Shown piece after piece: positions 29,989 to 38,871 of a DNA stretch of 64,000 bases (position 1 is its first letter; the number at the start of each line of letters is the position of its first letter). A program made the translations under genes and the position numbers. This DNA is from Chitinophagaceae bacterium. GTDB lineage: Bacteria; Bacteroidota; Bacteroidia; Chitinophagales; Chitinophagaceae. The stretch lies in contig JAHBTJ010000003.1 in NCBI GenBank assembly GCA_019638595.1, positions 186,001 to 250,000 of the forward strand. Direction: 5' to 3'. The notes under the pieces are model-generated. The model was not told where the DNA came from and ran no database searches. It saw only the letters and a list, made by a program, of their open reading frames with translations.

Positions 29989-32021
29989 ATCGAAATTTCA
30001 TCATTTGTATGAGGAGTATCTCTTATCCACAAAATGGTTTCAATGGATCGAATAAGATCAGACAAAGTATTGTTGAAAAATACTTGAGGAGCATCCAGGC
30101 ATAAATCCATATCAACATTAATGGTATTGATTATTTGCATAGTTCTAAGCGAGTCCAAACCAATCTCAGTAAGTTTAATTTCTTGGTTCGATGAAATATT
30201 CCTGATATCGCCTCCATTAAGCTCAATGAGGTCTAGTAGATATTTTCTTATAGATTCGTAGGATAAATCTTTTATCTGATTTCTTTTAACAAGATATTCG
30301 ACGCCTCCACGAGTAACTTGCTTGGAAAGCATTTGGCGTTTGGACCCCAAATGCTCAAATAGTCCTCTCTCATACATATTTTTACACTCAATTCGCTTTA
30401 TCTTTCCGCTAGTAGTTCGAGGTACTTTGAAAGGATACGTCAATAGAATATCATAAGGGTCAACCCCGAAAATGTTATTGACCGCAGTATTAATGGCCTG
30501 GATTATTGTCTCCTTGTCAGTATTTACTAAATGGCGCTTTCGAACTTCAGCAATAATTATTATTTCCTCTTGCACCTGAGCAATGCTAATTACGGCGACT
30601 CCATTAGGACGTATAGAAACATGACTTTGAAACACAATTCCTTCAATGTCTGAAGGATAAAAATTTTGGCCTCGAATAATAAAATTTTCTTTAACTCTAC
30701 TATGAACAAAGAGATCATCGCGAAAAATGAATCCAATGTCTCCCGTTCTAAAATATTTCTTTCCATTGATATAAGTAAAAGCATCCGAAGTGGCTCTGTT
30801 CCAATATCCGTTAGTTACGCTCAACCCGGAGACGCAAATTTCACCCAATTCCAATTCTTGACACTCCTGTTTCATCTCCAAGTTTAGAATTTTAACTTGT
30901 ACTCCTGAAACTGCTTTTCCGCAATTTACAATAGTCTGGAATTGTTCATTTTGAGTAGCTATTAAACAAACCTTTCCCTTTTGCAAATTCTCGCGATTGA
31001 CATGGACTACAGGATTTATTGTATCTATGGCTTTGCTCGTAACCAGCAGTGTAGCTTCCGCAAGGCCATAACAAGGCACAAAACTACTTTTGTTAAACCC
31101 GGCTTCGCCAAAGGTTTTACTAAATCGTTCAATAGTTTCAATTCTTACTCGTTCTGATCCATTATATGCCACATTCCAGTTTGATAAATCAAGACAATGA
31201 CGGTTCTCAAATTCAATTTTTTCACAACACAAATCATAAGCGAAATTTGGTCCTCCGCTATGAGTTACTTTATATTTTGATATAGCTCTTAACCATCTTC
31301 CAGGCTTTTGTAGAAAATGAAAAGGGGACATCAAAATACAAGTACAGCCCACATAAATTGTATGGAGCAAGCTGCCAATTAGCCCCATGTCATGATGAAA
31401 GGGAAGCCACGAGAAAATAATTGACTTATTATTGCACCTAAAAGCATTTTTAATCATTTCCTGATTATGCATTAAATTCAAATTTGTAATGACAACACCT
31501 TTTGGATTTCCTGTGGAACCTGAAGTATACTGTATAAGTGATATTTCGTTGGTTGACGATTTATTGATCTCTTTCAAGCAACCTATTTCATAATAACAAT
31601 CAGTCTCTATCAATCTTATATTATCTGAATAAATACTCGATCTGAATGCCTGGCGTAATTGTTCCTTTGATTCTGTCTTACATAATATAGCAGATACTTT
31701 AGCATCGTCTAATATCCCTTTCAGCCTTTTCAAATGATTGCTACCCTTGAAATAAGAAACAGGGACTGGTACTGCACCTACGTATTGACTAGCAAGGAAG
31801 GCGACAATGAACTCCAATGTGTCATTATATACCATCATTACTCTTTTATTCTCAAGTTGAAATACTGAGAGGTAGTTTGCCAATATTTTAACCCTTACTT
31901 CTAATTGACCGTAAGTAACTTTCTGCTCAATATTCTCTCCATCTTCAAGAAAAGTAAATGCTGTCTGATTGGGATTCAAATGTGAATTTCTTAAAAGACA
32001 TTCATTTATTGAGCTAACCAT
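29985..32021 (-). CDS. Fatty-acyl-AMP ligase fused to acyl carrier protein (lipid starter loading)
   Basis: A 678-residue protein. Residues 1-570 are a FAAL-type adenylating enzyme: the phosphate-binding loop YTSGSTGNPKGV, the FAAL signature LPFHHDMGLIG, and RTGDIGF late in the domain. Residues about 590-665 form an acyl carrier domain with GLDSLR, in which Ser624 should receive phosphopantetheine. It activates a free fatty acid as acyl-AMP and loads it on its own carrier, so the product is an N-acylated peptide. The C-terminal tail ends DEISI, similar in nature to the tails of NRPS1 and NRPS2, and may dock to the TubC-type domain of NRPS1. It overlaps NRPS1 by 4 nt. Chain length cannot be predicted. 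Confidence 0.93.
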   Translation of the reverse strand: MVSSINECLLRNSHLNPNQTAFTFLEDGENIEQKVTYGQLEVRVKILANYLSVFQLENKRVMMVYNDTLEFIVAFLASQYVGAVPVPVSYFKGSNHLKRLKGILDDAKVSAILCKTESKEQLRQAFRSSIYSDNIRLIETDCYYEIGCLKEINKSSTNEISLIQYTSGSTGNPKGVVITNLNLMHNQEMIKNAFRCNNKSIIFSWLPFHHDMGLIGSLLHTIYVGCTCILMSPFHFLQKPGRWLRAISKYKVTHSGGPNFAYDLCCEKIEFENRHCLDLSNWNVAYNGSERVRIETIERFSKTFGEAGFNKSSFVPCYGLAEATLLVTSKAIDTINPVVHVNRENLQKGKVCLIATQNEQFQTIVNCGKAVSGVQVKILNLEMKQECQELELGEICVSGLSVTNGYWNRATSDAFTYINGKKYFRTGDIGFIFRDDLFVHSRVKENFIIRGQNFYPSDIEGIVFQSHVSIRPNGVAVISIAQVQEEIIIIAEVRKRHLVNTDKETIIQAINTAVNNIFGVDPYDILLTYPFKVPRTTSGKIKRIECKNMYERGLFEHLGSKRQMLSKQVTRGGVEYLVKRNQIKDLSYESIRKYLLDLIELNGGDIRNISSNQEIKLTEIGLDSLRTMQIINTINVDMDLCLDAPQVFFNNTLSDLIRSIETILWIRDTPHTNDEISI

Positions 32022-32122
32022 ATTTAAAAGTGATTTATCTCTAATGTATTGGTAGACTTATTCTAACAATTTAGAGCCGACATTTGCGAATAAACCTGCT
32101 TGCGACACGTATGGAATAAAGA
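32022..32122. other. Spacer between the NusG-like gene and the FAAL gene
   Basis: A gap of 101 nt, the largest inside the NRPS operon. I see no gene, no strong terminator and no TAnnTTTG box on the minus strand. It could hold a recruitment element for the NusG paralog, but I found no convincing hairpin. Confidence 0.4.
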
Positions 32123-32629
32123 TTAAGAAACAATAAGATATTCTATAGGAAGAGTAGCTAATAGTGTTCTTTGCAAAAGCTCCAAACGAATTATTACTTT
32201 GTTCTTATTGTGCATTTCAATTACTTCGCAACAAAGACCGGTCAAAGGTCCTTCTTTAATAAAAATCTTTGCTCCTTTTTCTAAAACCCTGTTATAAGTT
32301 TCAATTTCTGAAAGGTTCTCGGTGACAAGTTTTATTTCGTTTATCGTGGACTCATTTACCTTGGCAATCTTTCTTCCTATCTTAACGTAATATAAGTAGC
32401 CTTCTAACTTCATTGAATCGTAATAGTTATGAAGATCCGTTAGGTATAGAAAGATGTAGGATGGAAAGAGTGGGACATTTATGAATTTTCTTCTCTTATT
32501 CCAAAATCTTAAAACTCGCTGAGTCGGAAAAAACGATTTGATATTTAAGTGATTTAGCATTTGGGCAACCTTCCTTTCGTGTCGAGGCATTGTGTACATT
32601 ACGTACCACCCAGCTTGAAAACTATCCAT
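32123..32629 (-). CDS. NusG/RfaH-type (UpxY/LoaP-like) operon-specific elongation factor
   Basis: A 168-residue specialised NusG paralog. The NusG N-terminal domain is clear: GWYVMYTMPRHERKVAQML, then FFPTQRVLRFWNKR and FPSYIFLYL. The C-terminal part (about 115-168) has a KOW-like pattern (KGAKIFIKEGPLTGLCCEVIEM). Such factors bind RNA polymerase and let it read through long operons. In Bacteroides, UpxY proteins do this for capsule loci; LoaP and TaA do it for antibiotic operons in other phyla. It is the first gene of a roughly 32-kb run of co-directional biosynthetic genes, exactly where an operon-specific antiterminator belongs. It is not the housekeeping NusG, which is usually larger, with a well-formed C-terminal KOW domain, and encoded among ribosomal-protein genes. 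Confidence 0.85.
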   Translation of the reverse strand: MDSFQAGWYVMYTMPRHERKVAQMLNHLNIKSFFPTQRVLRFWNKRRKFINVPLFPSYIFLYLTDLHNYYDSMKLEGYLYYVKIGRKIAKVNESTINEIKLVTENLSEIETYNRVLEKGAKIFIKEGPLTGLCCEVIEMHNKNKVIIRLELLQRTLLATLPIEYLIVS

Positions 32630-33482
32630 TGAAAAAGATTAAAAGAGGGGAAAAGCTATCGCTATGGTAAACAACATTTTACCTAATCGGTCTCAATGGT
32701 TTAAAAAAGTTTTCTTAGGAAATTAGATTACAATTGACGATTAATTTGAGAGTATGATGATATTGTTCAGTGCAAATTAATTGAAAATAAAAATAAAAAC
32801 ACGTCGTAAACTTCTCATTTTTTTTGCGGGTTTTACTAAAATATTTTATTGCATTGGATGTGATCCTCTCAAACTATTATATTTACGGATTTACTGAAGC
32901 ATCGTTCGAACATAGTATACAGTTATATTTTTTGACTATTGGAGATATAGGGTAGGCAGCATCAAACTGCCACATTATATTTTATAACGCATGAGCATTA
33001 TCATACCTAAAAAAATTAATAGTTTACTCTATGTAAACACCGTTTTCGATACAAGGGTAGTTGTCTATACTATATGAGTACCGGAGTCGTAAACCATCGT
33101 AGCTAAAGTCCTTCATTTGCTGATTTTTTTAACTCAATTGCGTGCGTTGGCGAGTACAGATGTGTATCCGGTTATAAAAAAAACAGTAAGAGTTTCCCTA
33201 TATGCACTTCTCAACATACTGCTTTTGCCTTTTTTGCATACGATAGATTGAAGGCGTTATGCTGTTGATACAATACAATGGAAGAAAGCAGACAGCGATA
33301 ACCATGCCAGAAATATTAATCTCCTACGCTTTGATCTTTCATCTTGCCAATAGTATGTAACTAGAAGCCTTTATAACGTCTTGCCAGCTTACTCCAAGAC
33401 CAAACTGGATCAGCTGAAGTCTTGAGATCATAAATCAACGTTTCCCGGAATACAATTCTAACAAACTCCTCATCTGAAGGGT
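32630..33482. other. Long untranslated region upstream of the NRPS operon
   Basis: A stretch of 853 nt with no believable gene. It should contain the promoter and 5' leader of the NusG-NRPS operon on the minus strand. Visible structure: an inverted repeat at 32666-32683 (GGTAAA/TTTACC, 6-nt loop) about 37 nt upstream of the NusG-like ATG, and another at 33022-33038 (GTTTAC/GTAAAC, 5-nt loop). I found no exact minus-strand TAnnTTTG box. The part from 33120 to 33480 shows no recognisable gene remnant. Confidence 0.4.
32666..32683 (-). promoter_or_regulatory. Leader hairpin before the NusG-like gene (candidate recruitment element)
   Basis: Six-bp perfect arms GGTAAA/TTTACC around a 6-nt loop, in the 5' leader close to the start of the NusG paralog. 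LoaP-type factors are known to need a leader RNA hairpin. Whether this is one is inference only. Confidence 0.25.
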
Positions 33483-35861
33483 TTAATTGACTTTCAAACT
33501 ATTTACTGGATTCATCCTGGCTATTTTAAAAATCTGAAAACAGGTTGTAAAAAATGTAATGCACAATGCGCCTATTCCTGCTAAGGCAAATGGCGACCAT
33601 GAGATAGATGTCCTGTACTCATAATTCTGCAGCCAAGTGCTTAAAAGCAACCAGGAAATTGGAATTGCAATCGCAATTGCAAGTGAGACTATCAAAATGA
33701 ACTCTTTTGTTAAAAGGAACCAGATATTCAGAATAGAGGCTCCCAAGACCTTTCGTATTCCTATTTCTTTTGTTCTTTGTTCTGCTGTGAAAGTTGTTAA
33801 TCCAAAAAGCCCGAGACAGGAAATTGTAATTGCGAAAAGTGTGAAAAGTGTTGCCAGCCTTCCGATTCGTACCTCATCGAAATATTTTTTTGAATACTCT
33901 TCGTCAACAAACCTGAAATTAAAAATACTTTCAGGGCTATACTTTTTAAGTACTGTTTCAACTTTATTTAATGCATTATGAATATTGTATCCGGGCTTTA
34001 GTTTTATAGTTAGATATTTTATTCTCCAGTCGTAATTTAACCAAAAGATTGTTGGCTCGATCGAGGAATAAGGCGACTTCATAATTATGTCATCGATCAC
34101 CCCCAGTATGATATGGTCTTTGTCCCCAAATTTAATTCTATCACCTACAGGTTTTTTTAGCCCTGTTAGTTTTACAGCAGCTTCATTCAGAATATAGGCA
34201 CCTTCGTCTGTTGAATCACTTGGAAAGCTTCTTGAAAAATCGCGTCCGTCTTTGATCCTCCATTCAATTGTATTTCCAAAATCATGAGTAACGGCAACTA
34301 ACCCAATTAAAGGAGCCATACTGGGGTCTCTTCCTTTCCAATCAAAATTCACCATATTGTTATTTACATTTGTCGCCGGACTAGACGACCCTGTCATATC
34401 CAACACAGCTCCGGTAGCTAGCAATTCGCTTCTCACACTATTGTACTGATTAAAGATTTCAGGTGCACTTACTTCTACAGATATCAATCCATCTCTACTA
34501 TAGCCAACATTTTTATTCTTAGCATACATTACCTGTTTGAATACAATTATAGTCCCAATGATCAAACTAATTGAAATAGTAAACTGAATGGTTACCAATA
34601 TTTTTCTAAATAAGGAAGCATTAACGCTACTCCCTTCATATGTCCCTTTCAATACTCGTTGAGGCGAAAAAGCAGACAAATAAAACGCCGGATAGCTGCC
34701 CGCCAAAATGCTAATGATAAAAGTAAAGAATAAAATAGCAATCCAAAAACCCGGCAATGCCCAGGGAAAAGATAAATGCTTGTCAGCAATTACATTAAAA
34801 ATGGGCAGAAAAATAATTACTAAGCTCAATGAAACTACTACGGCGCAAAAAGTAACTAACAAAGCTTCAAACAAAAATTGAACGATTAATTGAACACGTA
34901 GTGAGCCTAAAGACTTTCGAATCCCAACTTCCTTTGCCCGCTTTCCACTTCTGGCTGTGGAAATATTCATGAAGTTAATACATGCTAACAACAGAACAAA
35001 AATTCCAATAATACCAAATAGTTTCACAAATTGGACTCTTCCGCCTACAACCTTACCGTTGGAAAATTTATCATATAAGTGAGCCTTGTCAACCGGATGC
35101 AACAGTAACTCTTCATTAGTTTTTTGAGTAATGAAGGATTTACAGATGTTTTTTATTTGGGAAGTTGCTATATTAATTTTGTTGGCATCATACAACTCAG
35201 CATAAATTCGAAAATGATGATTACTCCAACTTGCTTCTTGATTATTCCTGTTTTCAACGTTCTCCCATGGAAGCAAAATCTTTATATTGAAAAAACGAGT
35301 ATTAAATGGTAAATCGGCAAAAACACCAATTACTTTTAAATTAATCTTATTATCAATCCTGATTGTCTCATTTACGGGATTTGATGTGCCGAATAGTGCA
35401 TTTGCTACAGACTCGCTAATTAGCACACTGGAAGGATCCGAAAAGCCGGCGGAGGTTCCATTTATTAGCTTTAAGGAAAATAATTCCGGAAAGTCCTTTT
35501 GTACCCATATTCCTGTCTCTAGAAATTTCTTTTCCCCTTTTGATATAACATAACTCTTTTCTTCTGAGGTAAGTGCTATCCTCTTAAAATACTCGTTGTA
35601 ATTATTCTGGAGTTGATAGGCTAACGGTACCGCTACGCCTTCGGTTGTGGTCGTTTCTCCATTCCAGGTCTGCGTAGACATGGCAACGGCAATCTTTTTA
35701 TGATTCTGGAAATATGTATCAAAGGAATACTCATCCCAAATCCACAACCCGATTAGCAACGTAACAGCCATACCCATTGATAGACCAACAACATTGATAA
35801 TTATAACAAATTTCTCTCTGGAAAAATTTCTTGTCGCAATTTTTAGGTAATTTCTTATCAT
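33483..35861 (-). CDS. FtsX/MacB-type ABC transporter permease
   Basis: A 792-residue inner-membrane protein of the large two-FtsX-domain family common in Bacteroidota. It starts MIRNYLKIATRNF and has a first membrane helix at about residues 18-42, followed by a long periplasmic MacB-like core domain. Then come a three-helix FtsX block with AKEVGIRKSLG near 310, a second helix and periplasmic domain, and a second FtsX block with TKEIGIRKVLGA near 690. No ATPase is encoded here, as is common for orphan permeases of this family, so an ATP-binding partner must come from elsewhere. It lies between the PPTase gene and the NRPS operon on the same strand but is separated from the operon by 853 nt. 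A role in export or self-protection against the lipopeptide is possible but not shown. Confidence 0.85.
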   Translation of the reverse strand: MIRNYLKIATRNFSREKFVIIINVVGLSMGMAVTLLIGLWIWDEYSFDTYFQNHKKIAVAMSTQTWNGETTTTEGVAVPLAYQLQNNYNEYFKRIALTSEEKSYVISKGEKKFLETGIWVQKDFPELFSLKLINGTSAGFSDPSSVLISESVANALFGTSNPVNETIRIDNKINLKVIGVFADLPFNTRFFNIKILLPWENVENRNNQEASWSNHHFRIYAELYDANKINIATSQIKNICKSFITQKTNEELLLHPVDKAHLYDKFSNGKVVGGRVQFVKLFGIIGIFVLLLACINFMNISTARSGKRAKEVGIRKSLGSLRVQLIVQFLFEALLVTFCAVVVSLSLVIIFLPIFNVIADKHLSFPWALPGFWIAILFFTFIISILAGSYPAFYLSAFSPQRVLKGTYEGSSVNASLFRKILVTIQFTISISLIIGTIIVFKQVMYAKNKNVGYSRDGLISVEVSAPEIFNQYNSVRSELLATGAVLDMTGSSSPATNVNNNMVNFDWKGRDPSMAPLIGLVAVTHDFGNTIEWRIKDGRDFSRSFPSDSTDEGAYILNEAAVKLTGLKKPVGDRIKFGDKDHIILGVIDDIIMKSPYSSIEPTIFWLNYDWRIKYLTIKLKPGYNIHNALNKVETVLKKYSPESIFNFRFVDEEYSKKYFDEVRIGRLATLFTLFAITISCLGLFGLTTFTAEQRTKEIGIRKVLGASILNIWFLLTKEFILIVSLAIAIAIPISWLLLSTWLQNYEYRTSISWSPFALAGIGALCITFFTTCFQIFKIARMNPVNSLKVN

Positions 35862-35946
35862 TTTCAGATTTTAAATATAAATAATACACTTCTAATGTTT
35901 ATTCTCTTAGTCGCTATATTATCCGACAATACAACATGGTCTTTTG

Positions 35947-36594
35947 CTAGTCCCCCATTAATAGTGAACCAAAATTTGAGATTTTTTTTGTGTTCGGTTT
36001 ATCAGCACTTGAAGAACACAAATAGGCCACATACTTGTCCGAAAATAACAGTTTAGTAAAATACCAATCTGTCGAAAATTGATTTGCACAATCGGATAAA
36101 CACAAAAATTTTTCCAATCCATTTGAAATGCCTACCCCTATTGCCTTAAGTCCAGCTTCTTTCTTTACCCAAATTTCATAAAATGTTTTTTGTGGATCAT
36201 CAGATTTTAATATGAAATTTTGTTCAGATGCATCAAAATATGAGATCAAATCAATATAATCAAGGTCTGTTATTTTTTCGATATCTACCCCATGTCTATT
36301 GTTGCCATATGAAAACAATACCATCCGGTCTGAATGCGAGATAGAAAAATCATACCAACCGTTAATAACAGGCTTGTTATATTTATCTCTCCTCCAGTTA
36401 TAGATTAAATTTTTTTTTCCGTCCTCCAACAAGCAATAAATGAGAATAAGACGGGCGACCAATCTGCATTTCTGATCAGAAACTCTGCTATAGCGAAGAA
36501 CTTCTGACACCATAAAATCAGGAAATAATTTCAAATAGTCGCAGATTGAATTATTGGATATACAATTTGTATCAGCATAATAAACTTTTATCAT
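35947..36594 (-). CDS. Sfp-type 4'-phosphopantetheinyl transferase
   Basis: About 215 residues from the ATG at 36594; a TTG three codons upstream is less likely. Family motifs are all present: FSISHS, GVDIEKI with the Mg-binding Asp and Glu, and WVKKEAGLKAIG with the K-E-x3-K signature. It transfers the phosphopantetheine arm from CoA to carrier domains, and the cluster downstream contains one ACP and seven T domains that need it. It sits between the response-regulator gene (76 nt away) and the FtsX-type permease (85 nt), all on the minus strand. I see no other PPTase in the window. Confidence 0.92.
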   Translation of the reverse strand: MIKVYYADTNCISNNSICDYLKLFPDFMVSEVLRYSRVSDQKCRLVARLILIYCLLEDGKKNLIYNWRRDKYNKPVINGWYDFSISHSDRMVLFSYGNNRHGVDIEKITDLDYIDLISYFDASEQNFILKSDDPQKTFYEIWVKKEAGLKAIGVGISNGLEKFLCLSDCANQFSTDWYFTKLLFSDKYVAYLCSSSADKPNTKKISNFGSLLMGD

Positions 36595-36670
36595 AGGAAG
36601 CAAATTCGTTTTATTAAGGTGAAAAATGAATAACGGATCTGAGTGGTTTAACTTCTAAATGTATTGTTTT

Positions 36671-37321
36671 CTATATAGTCAATATTCTTTTACTAAGTGC
36701 ATATTTAAAAATTCCTATTGTTGATTTTGCGCCTATTCTATCTTTTATATCTTGGCGAATTTTTTCTACAGATCTAACACTTAAGAAAATTTCATCTGCT
36801 ATTTCCTTATTACTTTTTTCGTCCCAAAGTAATTCGAGAACTTTTATATCTCTTTCATTAAGCTTGATTTGCTCAGTTTCATCGTTTAATAATTTCTCCC
36901 TTTCTTTATAAAGAGCTTCTGTAAAAAATTGCGTCTGATAAATATTATTAGATGACACAATCTCTATTGCGTAAATAAGTCTTTCCGCATCATCTACTTT
37001 AGATACAAAGCCATGAATTCCTATTTTTAAAAGGTCTTCTACTTTATCAATATCTGTGGATGCATAAAGAATCAATATCCTCAAATTAGGTTTTTTCTTC
37101 TTAATAATTTTAAGCGATGCTGCTATATCTGTATTCGGGATGTATAAATCGCAAACGAGCAAATCTATTAGTAGGTGATCAATATGTTCCAAAAATATGT
37201 CAAGGTTGGGTGCCTCAAATGAAACACTAATTTGCTGTTGTCTAGATAAAAAATCTGAGAGCGTTTTTCTAAATAGCGAATGGTGATCTACTAAAGCAAC
37301 ATTAATAGATTTACTAAGCAT
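36671..37321 (-). CDS. NarL/LuxR-type response regulator
   Basis: A 216-residue two-domain protein. The receiver domain (1-125) has the acidic residue D12, phospho-acceptor D58 in CDLYIP and the conserved Lys108. The LuxR-type helix-turn-helix (154-216) shows LNERDIKVLELLWDEKSNKEIA and VEKIRQDI. The acidic pair is reduced to a single Asp followed by His-His (VDHH), so phosphorylation may be atypical. No sensor kinase is nearby. It is the first gene of the minus-strand block that contains the PPTase and permease, making it a candidate regulator of the biosynthetic locus. Confidence 0.88.
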   Translation of the reverse strand: MLSKSINVALVDHHSLFRKTLSDFLSRQQQISVSFEAPNLDIFLEHIDHLLIDLLVCDLYIPNTDIAASLKIIKKKKPNLRILILYASTDIDKVEDLLKIGIHGFVSKVDDAERLIYAIEIVSSNNIYQTQFFTEALYKEREKLLNDETEQIKLNERDIKVLELLWDEKSNKEIADEIFLSVRSVEKIRQDIKDRIGAKSTIGIFKYALSKRILTI

Positions 37322-38080
37322 AGGTAAGTGTTTAAGTTAAAAAATTTCTCATCATTAGCACCTAAAGTACCTTAAGCAATATTGCTAATATACAATCAAT
37401 TGATTAATAATGTCAAAATTTCATTTTGTTTATTAACATTTCATTAACCATCAGGACGCTTTTGCTATTTTATTTAGTAATGACGTAAACTCAAGGCGTT
37501 TAGCCAAACTCGAGGAGTTGTTAAGTCTGAAAAGCTTTTAAAAAATTATTATTGCAGAGCAAACTGTTACTTAGTTTATGGAGCGGCACTTGCGAGTTAA
37601 GATTTGAAAAATTGGAAAAACGATTCTCATATTTTTCTTGATAAATACAATCCTCGACATATGAGAATAGCACTCCTATGAAGGCTTTTTCTCTACTGTT
37701 CCTTATTGGTTTTCTCAACTATAAGGGGATACTCGATCAGCAGCTAATTTGTTACCGGTCAAAGGTATCAAACATAAAAATTTTATTGCTAATCATATCA
37801 CAGTATCGGGTTGGAGTTTCCGGGCATCGGTTGTCGTCAGTAAATGTAATTGCAAAAGTTGGGGGAGAAAATCGAGGGCTATGAAAATAATAAATAGGTA
37901 TGAGTGGATAGAATAGACAACGTTAACAGCAATATTAATTCGTCACCAGCTTAAGACACGTTGCAGTGAGTCGATAACCTGATATATGAGAAGGTGGGCT
38001 TTGGATAAGATATTATGAGCAACTATAGGGTTCTTAAACGGTTTAGCGAGTTTAATTTTAGAAATCAAAAGTTATATCGT
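37322..38080. other. Gene-poor stretch upstream of the response regulator
   Basis: About 760 nt. The short frames here have no family resemblance and no supported starts, so I call no gene. The segment at 37993-38022 resembles one at 38975-39004 (GGTGGGCTTTGGATAAGATA versus GGTAGGTTTTTGGTAAGATA), part of a duplicated regulatory region described separately. The stretch ends in a plus-strand terminator at 38081. Confidence 0.4.
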
Positions 38081-38108
38081 AATTAGGATCCCTAATTCCT
38101 TTTTTTAA
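38081..38108 (+). terminator. Intrinsic terminator, plus strand
   Basis: Seven-bp arms AATTAGG/CCTAATT around a 3-nt loop, followed by CC and a run of seven T. No plus-strand gene ends just before it, which hints that an unannotated plus-strand RNA is made from the preceding region. Confidence 0.6.
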
Positions 38109-38120
38109 TTGAACTTTCAT

Positions 38121-38172
38121 TTTATCTGTTCGTTTATATAGTTTGTAAATGAAGCCCTGCTTATTGCAATAC
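38121..38172 (+). repeat. Duplicated 52-nt intergenic element, copy 1
   Basis: 42 of 52 positions match the element at 38872-38923, with a shared core GTTTATATAGTTTG and an end TGCTTA..GCAATA. It lies 45 nt before the ATG of the small gene at 38217, as a promoter or regulator-binding region would. Confidence 0.6.
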
Positions 38173-38216
38173 CATGCTAAGTGATTTATGTACCTTTATT
38201 ACCTCAAGCTATCTTT

Positions 38217-38441
38217 ATGGAAAAGGAAATTCAAATACCATTTCGCGCCGCAAAGCTGATCATCGGCTATTTGCATAACAGCCTTACAGAAGTAGAAAAC
38301 GATGAACTGGATGATTGGGTTGGCCAGTCTGACGACAATATGAAAATTTTTGAGCAGTTGACGGATCAGGTGGATGAGGGTGTGTTCAAATTATTAATGC
38401 AACAACAATTGCTGCAATTTAAAAAGCAACTCATCCACTGA
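38217..38441 (+). CDS. Small protein resembling the cytoplasmic N-terminus of FecR anti-sigma factors
   Basis: 74 residues from the ATG at 38217; a GTG 12 codons upstream is less likely. The pattern AAKLIIGYLHNSLTEVENDELDDWVGQSDDNMKIFEQL-like matches the start of the full FecR-family protein at 43736 (AAYLINGYLQKKLTAQEQEELESWLN, then NRQLFEEL), that is, the sigma-binding head without membrane helix or periplasmic domain. It may be a free-standing mini anti-sigma factor or a relic. Its 3' end overlaps the receiver gene on the other strand by 48 nt. Confidence 0.55.
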   Translation: MEKEIQIPFRAAKLIIGYLHNSLTEVENDELDDWVGQSDDNMKIFEQLTDQVDEGVFKLLMQQQLLQFKKQLIH

Positions 38442-38789
38442 ACAACCTTTGAATAAGTAGTCTTCAGCACCGTGGTTCATCATCTCACGTATGATCCTTT
38501 CGTTAGTTGTAAATGAATACACAAGTGTTTTTATACCGGGACATAGCTCGCGGAGCTTTTTTAAGGTATCCAGTCCATTCATCACAGACATCTGAATATC
38601 CAATATACAAATTTGGGGTATACTGGCTGCGCGGGAAAGCGTGTCTAATAACTCCTGCCCATTCGCCAATTGCAGTTCAACATGGAGTCCCTGTGATTCC
38701 AGTACCTGGCATATTGTTTTTCGCATCAGTGGATGATCATCAACAACTGCTATTATCGGGCGGGCATTTAACGCATAGGCTTGTTTCAT
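38394..38789 (-). CDS. Receiver-only response regulator
   Basis: 131 residues, a single receiver domain: acidic pair D17-D18, phospho-acceptor D64 (CILDIQM), Thr/Ser switch region near 92-95 and Lys114 (YLFKG). No output domain is present, so it may act by protein contact in the manner of CheY or Spo0F, or it may have lost a DNA-binding domain. It is flanked by the two copies of the duplicated 52-nt element. Its 3' end runs antisense into the FecR-N-like gene. Confidence 0.8.
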   Translation of the reverse strand: MKQAYALNARPIIAVVDDHPLMRKTICQVLESQGLHVELQLANGQELLDTLSRAASIPQICILDIQMSVMNGLDTLKKLRELCPGIKTLVYSFTTNERIIREMMNHGAEDYLFKGCSVDELLFKLQQLLLH

Positions 38790-38871
38790 GGTTTAGCAAT
38801 CTTTTAATTTTAAAAAACAAAATTATATCTTAGTCAGGGTAACGGATTTGGTTCTTCTTTAGGATTTTCGC

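Noticed and set aside
37521-37884. Two short overlapping frames on opposite strands in the gene-poor region
   Set aside because: No recognisable domain, no promoter or ribosome-site support, and low-complexity AT-rich composition.
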